A DNA stretch of 64,000 nucleotides from Blastocladiella emersonii ATCC 22665 (taxonomy: Eukaryota > Blastocladiomycota > Blastocladiomycetes > Blastocladiales > Blastocladiaceae): the NCBI GenBank assembly GCA_025594325.1, contig JANHCV010000002.1:1054001-1118000 (forward strand), read 5' to 3'. Shown in pieces: positions 52,930 to 63,931 of the stretch. The translations under genes were made by a program, and so were the position numbers. How positions within the stretch are numbered: the stretch's first letter is position 1; each line of letters begins with the position of its first letter. The notes under the pieces were generated by a model that worked only from the letters and a program-made list of their open reading frames with translations, was not told the origin of the DNA and did no database searches.

Positions 52930-55900
52930 CTAGTTCTCACCATCGCCGCCGCCGCCGGCACCAGCACCGCTCGGTTCGCCACCGCTGACGAGGGCCGTAC
53001 CGCGACCGTGACCACGACCCCGCCCGCGCGGGTTCTTGTTCTTGGACCCGAGCGGGCGGCCGCGCTTCTTGGGCGGCGGCGGGGGCAGGGACTCGTCGAC
53101 GGGCTCCTTGGGCTTGGGTGGACGCCCACGCTTCTTCGGCGGCGGCGGCGGGAGCGACTCGTCGACGGGCTCCTTGGGCTTGGGCGGGCGACCGCGCTTC
53201 TTGGGCGGGGCGGGCGGCTCGGCCGGCGCTGCCGACTCGACCGGCGCAGACTCGACCGGCGCCGACTCGTCGACGGGTACCTTGGGCTTGGGCGGGCGGC
53301 CGCGTCGCTTCTGCGGCGGCGGGGCGGGACCGTCCTCGGTCGCTTCGGATGGTGCACCGGCCGTCGCGTCATCGGGGCTCGCCGGTTCGGCCTCGGCCTC
53401 GGCGGCCGCCGTCGCCGCAGCAGCCGCGGCTCGCGACGCGCGCGTCATGGCGGCCTTGGTCGTGCCCTTAGCCGCACGCCCGCGTCCACGTCCACGCCCG
53501 CGCGTCGTCGCCGGCGCAGCAGCAGCAGCCGCGTCTTCTTCTGGCGCCGCATCGAGATCCATGGCGTCGCCGTCGCCCGTGACGACGTCTGCGCGCTTGG
53601 TGCCCGCCGCCGCAGCCTTGTTCGCCGCGCGGGACCCGCGGGGCCGACCGCCACGCCCACGACCTCGACCACGGCCTCGCCCACGACCCCGCGTAACCGG
53701 CGGGCTGCTCGACCCAGGCTCGTCGGCGCCCGCCGCGTCAAACTCGTCGTCGGACCCGCCGGTGCGCGCCATCTTAGCCTCGCGCTGCTCGAGGTCCGAG
53801 TTCTCGTCCATGGCGTCGTCGGACGCGCGGGCCGCGGGCGCCGCGCGCTTGCGGCGGGCGGGGCGGCGGGGCTCGTCCTCATCGTCGGCGGCGGGCATCT
53901 CGAGGAGCGACAGCGTCTCGATCGCCGGGAGCGTCACCTCGACGGCGTGCGGCGGCGCCTTGCGCCCGCTCCACGCGAGCCGGTCGCCGCACCGCGGGCA
54001 CGCCGTCTGCCGCGCCAGCGCGTCGAAGAGTGTTGAGGTGGCTGGGGACTCGAGCGGGGTCGTGGCGCCGCTCCCGCCCGCGGGTGCGGGCAGTGCGACT
54101 GCCTTGGTGGTGCCGCACCCGACGCACGAGCGGACCTGGCTCGTCGGGATCAGGTCGAGGGTCAGGCAGCAACGGTCTGCGCACGTCGCAGAAGTCAGTC
54201 AGTGCGTTCGTAACGGTCGCACAAACGGGAAGAGCACGTACCCCAGGTATGCCCGCGGTCGCACCGCCCGACAATCTCGCCGCGGTCCGAGACGGCGACG
54301 CGGACGGGCACGCGGCACGCCGGGCACGTCTCGACTGCGTCCTCGTCGTCCATGTCGCCGGATGCAGCGACCGCCGCGGTGAGCGGGGTGATCGCCTCGG
54401 CGAGGGCCTGGACGCCGGGCATCACGTCGAGCCCGGGCTTAGCCTGCGCGGCCTCGGCGAGCGCGACGAGGGCGCGGGCGCACCGGACCGACGCGGCGTC
54501 GCCGGCCGTGACGCCCGTGTGGGTGACGCCGAGCACGTTGCACGCGGTAGCCTCGAGGTGGGCGCGCATGCCGATACTCGGGTTGACGGCGGCGGGCCCG
54601 TCGATGGACCGCAGCGCGAGGAAGGTCCACTGGCGCGCGACGAGGCGCGTCACATCGTCGGGGTTCTGGGTCGCCCAGAAGTCGAGGTGCGCGAGCACGC
54701 GGTCGCGCCACGCCGTGGTCGAGGTGCCGCCCGTGGCGGCCGACTGCGCGGCCTCGGCGTGGACCAGGGCGACCACGTCCCACAGGAGCGCGCGCGGGCC
54801 GAGCGGGGTCAGCGCGGGCTGCGGGACCAGGTGCGCGGCGAGCCGCTCGATGGCCGCGTCCTCGGCGTCCTGGTCGCCCACGGGCGTCGTCTGCAGCACG
54901 TCAATGTACGACGCGTGCACCTTGTCGGTGCGGTAGAAGAGCTCGTTGATCGGGAAGATGCTACGTTGCGAGGAGGTCAGTGTCCCGCCGGTGATGCAGC
55001 GAGAGATGGGCGGCGTACGTGTAGAGCACGGCGGTGAAGAAGCCGTTCGGGCTGCGGCACGCGCCGTAGAAGCGCGTCTGCTTGCGGGTGAGCGAGGGCA
55101 CACTGTTCCCGTCTTCCTCGTCGTCCTCGTCCTCGTCGTTCTCGCCCGCCGCTGCGTCGTCATCGTCATCCCCTTCATCTCGCTTGACGCCACGCTCGCG
55201 TTTCGCAGCGGCGACGTGCACGTTGTGGCGAGCGAGGAACTCGCGGACGGTCGAGCGAGCCTCGACGCGGTCGACGTGGCCCATGAGCGTGACGACGGCG
55301 ACCTGGCCGTCGACCGTGAACACACGGACGGCCTGGCCGTCGGCGGTCGGGACGAGGGCGGTGATGGCGGCGGGCATGTGCGGGAGGTGGACCTCGCGGA
55401 CCTCGTTGCGGACCACGTCCCAGACGCCGAGCATGGCGCCCTTGGCGAGGACGAGGACTGCGTCGTTGACCCAGTGGAGCGCGGTACACACGCGCGGGTC
55501 CGTCTGGTACGGCTCGCCGAGCGGCGACGCGTCGAGGCCAGGTGCGACGGCGATCACGCCGACGTTGCCCGTCGACAGCGCGTAGGCGAGGTGCGTCCCC
55601 GCGGGCGACCACGCGAGCCGCGTCACCCACCCGGGACACCGGCCGGGCGCGGGGGCGCCGCCACCGTCGGGCAGCGCGGCGGGGACCAGGTGCCAGATGG
55701 CCAGCAGGTCCGTGTCGGCGTGGCCGTACGCGTCGCGCCGGTAGTGCCACAGCGACACGTGGCCGGCCTGCGTGCCGAGCGCGAGCAGCGGGCCGGGCGC
55801 GTCGGGCGGGGCCACGGTGCTCCACGCCACGGAGACCACGGTCACGTCGCGCGGCGAGACGGTGGCCGTCGGTCCTACGGCATCGGTCGGGCTGGCCGCG

Positions 55901-56448
55901 GCCGCGGCGGCGGCAGCAGCGACGCGGTCGTTGACGAGGTGGCGGGTCAGGACGGGCCCGAGGTCGGCGACGCGGGTCCAGGCGGGCAGCGGCTCGTAGA
56001 CGGCAGCGGCGCCGCAGTGGTCGACGGTGACCAGGGCGCACCCGCCGTCGCGCGCGATGCCGCGGGGCGACCACGCGGCGGTGCGCCAGGTGCGGAACAG
56101 CGAGTCGCCGGCGAGGACCACGTCGTCGGTAGCGGCGCGCGGCAGCAGGGCGCGCTTGTTGGACGGGGCGCCGTCGTCGCTGCCGACGGACGGGATCGAC
56201 GCGCTGGCGATGGGCGTGAGCGGGTGCGCGGGGCCCGGCTTGAAGGTCGGCGTCTGGTTGGGTGTTGTTGGTGCGGGTGATGGAGGGGGTGAGGAGGGAT
56301 CAGGGATCAGGGCGAGACAGCGAACACAGCGTACGAGGATGTGGATGGCCTTGGACGTGACGGCGGCCAGCTGGTTGTCGTCGGACCACAGCAGCGAGTC
56401 GACGAGCGTCGGCGTCGCCCGCAAGATGAATGTTTTCTCGAGAGCCAT
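52930..56448 (-). CDS. TFIIIC90/GTF3C4-like subunit with AT-hook tail
   Basis: Exons 56335-56448, 55019-56253, 54242-54960 and 52930-54176 give 1104 residues. The N-terminal half has WD-like strands (VDSLLWSDDNQLAAVTSKAIHIL, VSVAWSTVAPPD, GWVTRLAWSPAGTHLAYALS). Exon 3 is helical and ends in a zinc-binding region that crosses into exon 4: ETCPACRVPV, CDRGHTWG, DRCCLTLDLI, RSCVGCGTTKA, matching the putative zinc finger of TFIIIC90/GTF3C4. An extra CPRCGDRLAW pair follows. From about 750 on there is a long Ala/Glu-rich tail with RGRGRGRGRG blocks and four AT-hooks (KKRGRPPKPKEP type). TFIIIC recruits RNA polymerase III. Introns of 81, 58 and 65 nt close in phase. The tail is unusual. Confidence 0.75.
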
Positions 56449-56701
56449 GGCACTGCACCAAGTCGGCGTCGGCTACTGGGGGTGCATGGCAGGGGGATGT
56501 GGGGAGCGGGGAGATTCGAACTCGGGTCGCGGTCCGCACGCGAAAGTGCATTCTTTGTTTGGGATGGCCGCTCGCTGGCTGTGAGGAAAAATCCGACCGG
56601 CCGCCGCGAGGCTCGAATCCCCGGCCTCGCAATTTTGTGTGTCACTTGTCGCATATGCATGGGCCCGTTTCCTCCTCCCAACGCGCATCCCCTGCCGCCG
56701 T
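56449..56701. promoter_or_regulatory. Divergent spacer between the TFIIIC-like gene and the next gene
   Basis: About 250 bp. Contains two TTCGAA/CTCGAAT-like stretches in opposite orientation (56512-56525 and 56612-56623) and a hairpin GCGAGGC...GCCTCGC. None of the usual GACGCGTC motifs is seen. Confidence 0.35.
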
Positions 56702-58960
56702 ATGGACCGCATGGACGCCGACGCACTCCGGGACTCGCCCTCGGCTGCACCACCCGCTGCTTCGCCCTCGGCACTCGCAAGCACGCCCATTGCCATCGCA
56801 TCCAGCACGACGGCGAGCCCGTCCAAGCGGCCCCTGCCCGTCGAGCACTCGGCGGTTCCCGCATCGCCCGCGTCCGCCGCAAAGCGCTCGCGCAACCACT
56901 CGCCGCTGCCAACGGCATCCGCGACCGACCCGCGCGTGGGATCGTCGTCCATCGCGTTCCCCTCTTCAGCCTCGAGTTCGAGCCCGGCACCCCACCACGC
57001 CACCATGAGCGTCCCCGCATCCCCGACCGAGGCCATGTACGGCCCGACCGCGCCGCCGCCCGCCTCCGCAACCGCCACCGGCGTGGCCAACCTCGCGACG
57101 CTGTACGCGTCGGACGAGGACGAGTACGAGAGCGAGTACGAGGACGCGCCCGAGGAGGGGGAGTCGGCCGCGCAGATGGCGGTGCAGATCGACGCGTACC
57201 TGACGCACATTGAGCGCGTGTACGGCGACGAGCGGCTGGACGCGGACGAGGCGATGCTGCAGGCGACGCGGCTGCTGGGCAACCTCGACGCGTGCGCGTG
57301 GCAGATGCGCGAGTACCCGCCGGCGCTGGTCGTGCGGTGGGCAAAGTCGTGGCGCCGCATCGTCATGGACGCGGTCGAGCTCGCCGAGGCCGCCGATCCC
57401 GCCGACGACCTGCGCGCCATCACCGAGACCATCTTGCGCGCCACCAACTTTGTGCGCGCCGTGTGGGACGAGGGCTACTGCCTCGACGAGTTTGGCGCGC
57501 CCGCCGTCCCGATCCACGTCCAGATCCGCTACTGCTTCGCGAGCCTCGCCCTGCGCATCGCCACGGCCGCCGTCGAGTACATTGAGTCGCCGCGCCGCCA
57601 CTGGGACTGCCTCCCCGAGATCCGCACCGGCATCAACTGGATGCACGTCGCCATCATGCACTCGAACGTGCCCGCCGCCGCGCTCCTCGACTTTGTGACC
57701 ACCGCCGTGCGCGACGTGCACGACCTGTGCTTGTCCATCCGCCGCTGCATGTCCTCGTCCTCGGCCAAGACCGTCGACGGTGTGTGTTCCCGACCGTGCG
57801 ATCCCATCGTCATGACTGACTCACATTCGGGAATCGTGAATGTAGACCCGACGCTCGCCTTCCGCGTGCAGCTGTGCACGTCGGCGCTGACGTGGCTGCA
57901 CCACGTCTGGTACACGTCGCACGGCACGGCCGCGCGGCACGCGCAGTTCATGTCGGCGTGGTCGCTGCTGCTTCGCCGGATCGCGTACGACCAGCCGGCC
58001 GCGCTCGCCACGTCGCCGCTGCTCGCGCAGCTGCCGCCGACGCCCGTGCTCGCCATCTACGCCGCGCAGCGGTCCTCGCACGTCTCGTACCTGACCCACG
58101 ACATCTCGCACCGCCTCGAGTCGGCCCGCATGTACCGCCTCGCTGCCTCGTCGCTCGCGTCTGACCTGCGGTACGCCGAGTACTCAGACGAGTTCACCTT
58201 CGACGATGTGTACCCGTACGGGTTCATCACCACGGCCGACCCCGACCACACCATCGACTTCTACCTCCACAGCTCCGGCCGCGAGGCGTACGCCGTCATC
58301 GACGCGGCCACGCGCCACCCCGGGTCCGTCACCAACCGCACCCTGCGCACCGCGCACGAACTGTTCGCCAAGATCGACGCGCTGATCGCCGAGCGGCCGG
58401 TCCGGCCCAACCCGCAGCAGCAGCAGGAACCCCCGCTGTACAAGGGAAAACGCGTGATACGCCCGCGCCAGCCGACCCCGCCGCCGCCGCCGTCCGCGGG
58501 CGAGGGATCCGCGGGGGCAGCAGCAGGGGCCACCGCCGCGGCCGCGCCGGCCGCGCACCCCGTGGCACGTCGGTCCGGCGCGCCCATCACGCTCGACTAC
58601 CTCGACAGCTCCGACTCGGACGCCGACTGGACCATGGACTACGACGACGATCTCGACGACCTGAGCAGCGGGTACTCGGCCCCGATCACGGCCACGGGCG
58701 GCCGCGTCGCGACACCAGCAGCGGCCGCGACCGCGTCGGCGGTGCAAGCTGCAGACACGGACGACGAGGAGGACGAGGATGAGCTGATTGACGAGGCCGA
58801 GCTCGACGCCGAGATCTGCGACCTCATGGACGCGGACCCGGACGCGGACGTCGCGGCAGCCGTCGCGCACATGGCGCGGCTCGCGCGCGAGCAGGCCGTG
58901 GCCGAGGCGGCAGCGGCGGCGGCTGGGGATGCGGGAGGTGACGATGATGGCAAGGAGTGA
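56702..58960 (+). CDS. Hypothetical nuclear-type protein with acidic segments
   Basis: Exons 56702-57779 and 57846-58960 encode 730 residues. A Ser/Pro/Ala-rich start (with KRPLPVEHS and AAKRSRNHS, possible nuclear signals) is followed by an acidic patch SDEDEYESEYEDAPEEGE. A helical middle runs from about 160 to 560 (ALVVRWAKSWRRIVMDAVELAE, FCFASLALRIATAAVEYIE, YLTHDISHRLESARMYRLAASS). A Pro-rich stretch and an acidic tail (DTDDEEDEDELIDEAELDAE) end the protein. The 66-nt intron (GTGTGT donor, TGACTGAC branch region, TGTAG acceptor) is stop-free. I recognise no family. Confidence 0.65.
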   Translation: MDRMDADALRDSPSAAPPAASPSALASTPIAIASSTTASPSKRPLPVEHSAVPASPASAAKRSRNHSPLPTASATDPRVGSSSIAFPSSASSSSPAPHHATMSVPASPTEAMYGPTAPPPASATATGVANLATLYASDEDEYESEYEDAPEEGESAAQMAVQIDAYLTHIERVYGDERLDADEAMLQATRLLGNLDACAWQMREYPPALVVRWAKSWRRIVMDAVELAEAADPADDLRAITETILRATNFVRAVWDEGYCLDEFGAPAVPIHVQIRYCFASLALRIATAAVEYIESPRRHWDCLPEIRTGINWMHVAIMHSNVPAAALLDFVTTAVRDVHDLCLSIRRCMSSSSAKTVDGVCSRPCDPIVMTDSHSGIVNVDPTLAFRVQLCTSALTWLHHVWYTSHGTAARHAQFMSAWSLLLRRIAYDQPAALATSPLLAQLPPTPVLAIYAAQRSSHVSYLTHDISHRLESARMYRLAASSLASDLRYAEYSDEFTFDDVYPYGFITTADPDHTIDFYLHSSGREAYAVIDAATRHPGSVTNRTLRTAHELFAKIDALIAERPVRPNPQQQQEPPLYKGKRVIRPRQPTPPPPPSAGEGSAGAAAGATAAAAPAAHPVARRSGAPITLDYLDSSDSDADWTMDYDDDLDDLSSGYSAPITATGGRVATPAAAATASAVQAADTDDEEDEDELIDEAELDAEICDLMDADPDADVAAAVAHMARLAREQAVAEAAAAAAGDAGGDDDGKE

Positions 58961-59067
58961 TGTGATGGACGCAGCAGTGTGAATCAACAACGACCACGAA
59001 GAGGGAAGATACGGTGCTAATGGCTATATTCACTGACAGCGAGCGATCCTGCGCACACGCGCGGCGC

Positions 59068-60546
59068 TCAGTAGAAGACGCGGACGAGAATGTTCTCCTC
59101 GAGCGCCGAGATCCCCTGGTGGATGGTCTGCAGCTCGTCGACGAGGCGGCCCTTGTCGAGGGTGACGTCGGCCATGAGGTAGGCGATATCGCCGTTGCCC
59201 TCAGACGACTGGCGTTCGATGTTGAAGTCGGACAGCAGCAGGTTGATCTTCTTGAGGACACCGGGCACGTTGCGGTGGATGTTGGTGACGCGGATCGTGA
59301 GCGGGTTGCTGAGGGGCTTGAGGGCGAGCGCGGGCAGGTTGACGGACCCCTGCGAGTTGCCCTCGGCGACGTAGCTGACGACGGCGCGCGACACCTCGAG
59401 CCCGATGGCGCGCTGCGCCTCCTCGGTCGACCCGCCAATGTGCGGCGACAGCAGCGTGTTCGGGCAGCCCAGCAGCGGCGACTCGAACCCGGCGCCGTTC
59501 TTGGCGGGCTCGACCGGGTACACGTCCACGGCGGCGCCGGCCAGGTGCCCGGACCGCAGCGCGGCCGCGAGTGCCGGGATGTCGACGACGGTGCCGCGCG
59601 ACGCGTTGATGAGGTACGCGCCCTTCTTCATGAGGGCGAGCTCGCGCGCCGTGATCAGGTTCATGGTGTCCGGGGTCTCGGGGACGTGCAGGGTCACGAA
59701 GTCGGCGCACCCGAGCAGCTCCTCGAGCGAGCGCAGCTGGCGGGCACTCCCCAGAGGCATGATCTGCTGGATGTCGTGGTAGACGACGCGCAGACCCATG
59801 GCCTCGGCGAGGACCGAGAGCTGCGAGCCAATGTGGCCGTAGCCGACGATGCCGAGCGTCTTGCCGCGCACCTCGTAGCACCCGGCCGACACCTTGTTCC
59901 AGACGCCCTGGTGCATCTCGTTGTTGCGGTCGCCGAGCTGGCGGGCGAGCGCGACCATGTTGGCGATGGTCATCTCGGCCACGGACCGCGAGTTGGCGTA
60001 GGGCGAGTTGAAGACGGCGACGCCGCGGCGCGACGCCTCGGCGAGGTTGACCTGGTTGGTCCCGATGCAGAAGCACCCAATGGCCAGCAGCCGGCGCGCC
60101 GCCGCCAGCACCCGCGCCGTCACCTGCGTCTTGGACCGGATGCCCAGAACTTGCACCCCGCCGATCCGCTGCACCAGCTCGTCCTCGGACAGCGCGCTCT
60201 TGGCCGTCTCGACCTGGTAACCCGCCGCCTCGAGCGTCGCCACCGCGACCGGCGAAACGGACTCGAGCAGCAGCACCTTGATTTTGTTCTGGTCGAGCGC
60301 GTGCCACGTCCGCGCGGCTGCGGCGGGCGCGTTGCGCGACGGCTGCGCCGGCGACAGCACGGACATCATGCTCGGGGTCCCGGACCGCGCCGAGGCGTCG
60401 TCGTCGGTCGCGACACCCGACCCGCGCCGCGACAGCATGTGCGCCGTCACCTCGGCGGGCGTCGCGCCCGGGTTGGGCCCGGCCGCGGCGGCGGCGGCGG
60501 GGGCAGTCGTGTTGACGGTAGGGGCAGTGGTGGTCTCGTTGGTCAT
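59068..60546 (-). CDS. SER3: D-3-phosphoglycerate dehydrogenase (SER3/SER33 type)
   Basis: A 492-residue single-exon protein. After a variable 80-residue N terminus: KVLLLESVSPVAVATLEAAG, then the NAD fold GIVGYGHIGSQLSVLAEAMG, NASRGTVVDIPAL with the catalytic Arg, and SPHIGGSTEEAQ with the catalytic His. The C-terminal ACT domain (IHRNVPGVLKKINLLLSDFNIE) is the serine-sensing regulatory module. It oxidises 3-phosphoglycerate to start serine synthesis in the cytosol. The frame is open upstream; ATG 60546 is preferred because it follows TATTGCA, similar to other starts here, and gives the expected length (yeast enzyme 469). It diverges from SNF1 across 1.1 kb. Confidence 0.93.
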   Translation of the reverse strand: MTNETTTAPTVNTTAPAAAAAAGPNPGATPAEVTAHMLSRRGSGVATDDDASARSGTPSMMSVLSPAQPSRNAPAAAARTWHALDQNKIKVLLLESVSPVAVATLEAAGYQVETAKSALSEDELVQRIGGVQVLGIRSKTQVTARVLAAARRLLAIGCFCIGTNQVNLAEASRRGVAVFNSPYANSRSVAEMTIANMVALARQLGDRNNEMHQGVWNKVSAGCYEVRGKTLGIVGYGHIGSQLSVLAEAMGLRVVYHDIQQIMPLGSARQLRSLEELLGCADFVTLHVPETPDTMNLITARELALMKKGAYLINASRGTVVDIPALAAALRSGHLAGAAVDVYPVEPAKNGAGFESPLLGCPNTLLSPHIGGSTEEAQRAIGLEVSRAVVSYVAEGNSQGSVNLPALALKPLSNPLTIRVTNIHRNVPGVLKKINLLLSDFNIERQSSEGNGDIAYLMADVTLDKGRLVDELQTIHQGISALEENILVRVFY

Positions 60547-61694
60547 TGCAATAACTGTGTTGGATGCGAGGCCGGGGGAGGGGGAGGAGCGACGGGGTGC
60601 GGACGACCAAGAGCTTAAGTAGTCGGCGAAGCAGTTGCCACGCTGGCCGTCGCGGATCGGGTCCATCGCGCTGGCGGGTGGCTGGGGCCGGTGATGCGTG
60701 GTAATTTGGGCCGGTGAGTCGGCGCGATGCGGCGCGACGCGTCGGCGCGGGCCGATTTTCAAACGCGATAGGGACGCGCCGCGTGACGGGTCCTCGCTCT
60801 GCGCCACTCGGCCGCGGGAGGCGCGCGGGCGGGGTCGGCGGGGCGCGCCGATCCACGGAGGCGGTCGTGGTCGGGGTGGCTCAGCAGCAGCAGTTCGTCA
60901 CCAGAGACACAGCGGCGGAGAGCTGGATGGTTCCGAGAGGCGGGCTCGGCCGCGATCGTGGTGACCTTCGCAGGGACCATCGGCCCACGCACGCCGACCG
61001 CAGCGTGCTGTGTCCCTACGTGTCCGTCACAGTGCTCGTGATCAAGATCAAGGGATGTAGGTCGGCCATGGTCGTAGCTCCAGTCCCTCGAGATGGCGGC
61101 AGAGTGGAGATCATGATGGCGAGGCATCGAGCCTTCTCCGATCCTCCCTCTCCTCCAGGTCAGGTCGACCATGAGCGTGCAACCCTGCTCGAGGTCCAGC
61201 TTGAGGTTCAGGCAGCGAGAAGCCCTTCACGCGCAAGACACGGTTGACGCGCGAGACATCCAACGCACGTGATGCCCGGATCGCGCGCCGGATTTTCCTT
61301 GCGCGCGCCGCCCGCGGTTGTTTGGAGACAGGTGGCTCAGCCCGGGTCCTTGTGCGCCGCGGCCGTCCGTCGTCGTCGCCATGGCCGTCGTCCAGCGCGG
61401 CCACCATGGCCGTTGGGCCCGCCCTTTGGCAGGGCGGATTATTCACACTGGCCGGCCGCCGCCCACGTGTGAGGCGCTCTCGCCGCGTGAAAAAATAGCG
61501 CCCGGCGCGGTCGGGCACGTTGCGCGCTCCCTCGCCTCCTCCGCCGCTCGCTGACGCCCGCGCCCGCCGATCCGCGCGCGTGTCTCGCGCTCCTCTCTCC
61601 TCGCAACAGACGCGACCTGATTCCAATGACTGCTTGAATCAATCACCACCCACTCCCTGCAACGCATCAACTCCCCGCACACCGCACCGAAACC
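60547..61694. promoter_or_regulatory. Divergent promoter region of SER3 and SNF1
   Basis: About 1.15 kb. GACGCGTC at 60736-60743. CTGCAACGCATCAACTCC (61658-61675) lies 20-37 nt before the SNF1 ATG. Repeated GGCCATGG/CCATGGCC-like words occur near 61380-61410. No gene is recognised despite long GC-driven open frames. Confidence 0.5.
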
Positions 61695-62079
61695 ATGGCG
61701 AGCATCAAGGCGCGCGTCGGGCACTACGAGGTGATCGAGACGCTCGGGACCGGGTCGTTTGGCAAGGTCAAGCTGGCGCAGCACGTCTACACGGGCCACC
61801 GCGTCGCCCTCAAGTTCATCAACAAGGCCAAGCTCGCGCGCGAGGACGGCATGGCCGCGCGTGTCGAGCGCGAGATCGAGTACCTGCGCTTCCTGCGCCA
61901 CCCGCACATCATCAAGCTCTACGAGGTGCTCGCCACCCCCACCGACCTCGTCATGGTCATGGAGTACGCCGGCGACGAGCTCTTCCACTACATTGCCGAG
62001 CGCGGCCGCATGGCCGAGGACGAGGCCCGCCGCTTCCTCCAGCAGCTCCTCTCCGCCGTCGAGTACTGCCACCGCCACC

Positions 62080-62111
<32 letters not shown>

Positions 62112-63740
62112 CTGCTCCTCGACGCCCGCCGCCACCTCAAGGTCGCCGACTTCGGCCTGTCCAACACGCTGCACGACGGCAACTTCCTCAACACCTCGTG
62201 CGGCAGCCCCAACTACGCCGCACCCGAGGTGATCGCCGGCAAGCTGTACGCCGGGCCCGAGGTCGACGTGTGGTCGTGCGGCGTGATCCTCTACGTCATG
62301 CTGGTCGGCCGCCTCCCCTTCGACGACGACTACATCCCGTCACTGTTCCAGAAGATCTCGGGCGGCGTCTTCTCGATCCCGCCCTTTGTCTCGCCCGACG
62401 CGCGGTCGCTGCTCCTCGCCATGCTCGTCGTCGACCCGCTCCGCCGCATCTCCATCCCCGAGATCCGGAGGCACCCCTTCTTCGTCCGCAACCTCCCCGC
62501 CTACCTCAACCCGCTCCCGCCCATCCCGACCTCGGCTGCCGCCGCGGGCATGCCCGGACTGCTCCCTGCGACGACAGTAGCCGCTGCGACTGCGAACGGC
62601 AGCACTGCCAACGGCGACCAGTACCTCGACGACGACGCGGCCGCCATCGAGGAGGAGCCCCTCGACGAGGAGGTGGTCGACGAGCTCGCCGCCAAGCTCG
62701 GCATCCCGCGCGACGTGGTCATTGCGCGCCTCGTCGCCAACGAGGACGAGGACGACGACGACCCGATGGACACGTCCGCGCCGGGCGAGCCACCACACCA
62801 CCCGCGGCACGTGCGCCGCGGCGACCCGCTCGAGGAGACGGACCCGATCCGCGTCGCGTACGCGCTGTGCGTCGACAACCGGTTCCTGTGGAGCGGCCGA
62901 CGCAGCGAAAACGCCCTGCGGGAAACGGCGTGGACCGCCGCGAGTTCCCCGCCGCCCGCGACCGGTGCCGCGACTGCCGGACCACCACCAGGAGCGGTAG
63001 CCGATACCCCGCCGGTTGTCAGCAACGTGCACGTCCTGCAACGCGGCTCACCGTCGCTCACCGGCGACCCTGTGCCCGCCCCGCAGCAACCGCCCGCGCC
63101 GCGACGCGTCGCGCGGTCCAAGTGGCACGTCGGGATCCGGTCGCGCAGCCCGCCGCTCGACGTGATGCTCGAGCTGTACAAGGCGCTGCACGCCGTCGGG
63201 CTCGCGTGGAAGCCGCTCGGCCCGTTCGCCCTGCGCGCCCGATACACGTTCCCCGTGCCCGAATCCGCGCCGCCCGGATCGCCCCAGGTCACGGTCAAGC
63301 TCGATATCCAGCTGTTCAAGGTCGACACGGCCTACTACCTCGTCGACTTCAAGCTGGTCCCCGCGCCCGCGACAACGGGGTCGGCGGGCGGATCGCCGCA
63401 CAGCAGCGCCGGCGGGATCGGGTCCGGGTCCGCGGCCTCGTCCTTCGTCCCGTCCACGCTCGGCACCACGTTCAACGGCGGCCGGTCGCTCGCGGGCAGT
63501 TTGGCCAACGGCGGAGGTACCGGGTCCAGCTTGCCGTACGGGTCGTCCCTCGGCAGTTCTATTGGTGGCGGCGGCGTCGCGTCGTCCCTCCCGGCGTCGT
63601 CGTCGGCGCGGCCCGTCGTCCGGCGCCGGTCGTCGGCCATGTTCCGCGCCCAGGCCGCCAACGACGACCGCGTCGTCAACGTGTTCGGGTTCCTCGAGGT
63701 CGCCGTCCGCGTCATCACCGAGCTCGCGTCGTCCGGGTGA
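61695..63740 (+). CDS. SNF1: SNF1/AMPK catalytic alpha subunit
   Basis: A 681-residue single-exon protein. The kinase domain (about 10-262) has LGTGSFGKVKLA, VALKFINKAKL, HRDLKPENLLLD, DFGLSN and the activation loop LNTSCGSPNYAAPEV with the LKB1-type target threonine at about 167. LPFDDDYIPSLFQKI is typical of Snf1/AMPK. A UBA-like helical part follows (VVDELAAKLGIPRDVVIARL). The C-terminal regulatory part has WHVGIRSRSPPLDVMLELYKAL, WKPLGPFALRARY, VKLDIQLFKVDTAYYLVDFKL, the adenylate-sensor/beta-gamma contact domain, here broken by a Ser/Gly-rich loop before FRAQAANDD. The kinase responds to low energy and glucose limitation as part of a trimer. Confidence 0.95.
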
Positions 63741-63931
63741 GGCCAGAGGGCAGATAGGCTAGAAATACATTCGATATCATCACCACACGAACCTCTTGTT
63801 GAGCCGAGTGACTCGGCGCGCTCGTGGCGGAAGGCGGTCGATGAACAACGCCGCCGCTGTGATCGGCGTCCTCTCTCGCCAACGTCGCCACCCGCTGCTA
63901 CGCATCAACACCACCGTCAACACCCTGCAAC

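Noticed and set aside
52930..53937. Stand-alone AT-hook protein gene
   Set aside because: The frame begins with a GTG inside a longer open frame that continues the TFIIIC-like zinc region; exon phases connect it to 54176.
56505..56632. tRNA genes, suggested by TTCGAA/CTCGAAT T-loop-like stretches
   Set aside because: T-stem pairing fails on either strand and no matching 5' acceptor arm occurs about 70 nt away; one stretch is just a simple GCGAGGC/GCCTCGC hairpin.
60714..61247. Plus-strand open frame in the SER3/SNF1 spacer
   Set aside because: Composition and lack of motifs fit non-coding GC-rich DNA, and it overlaps the shared promoter.
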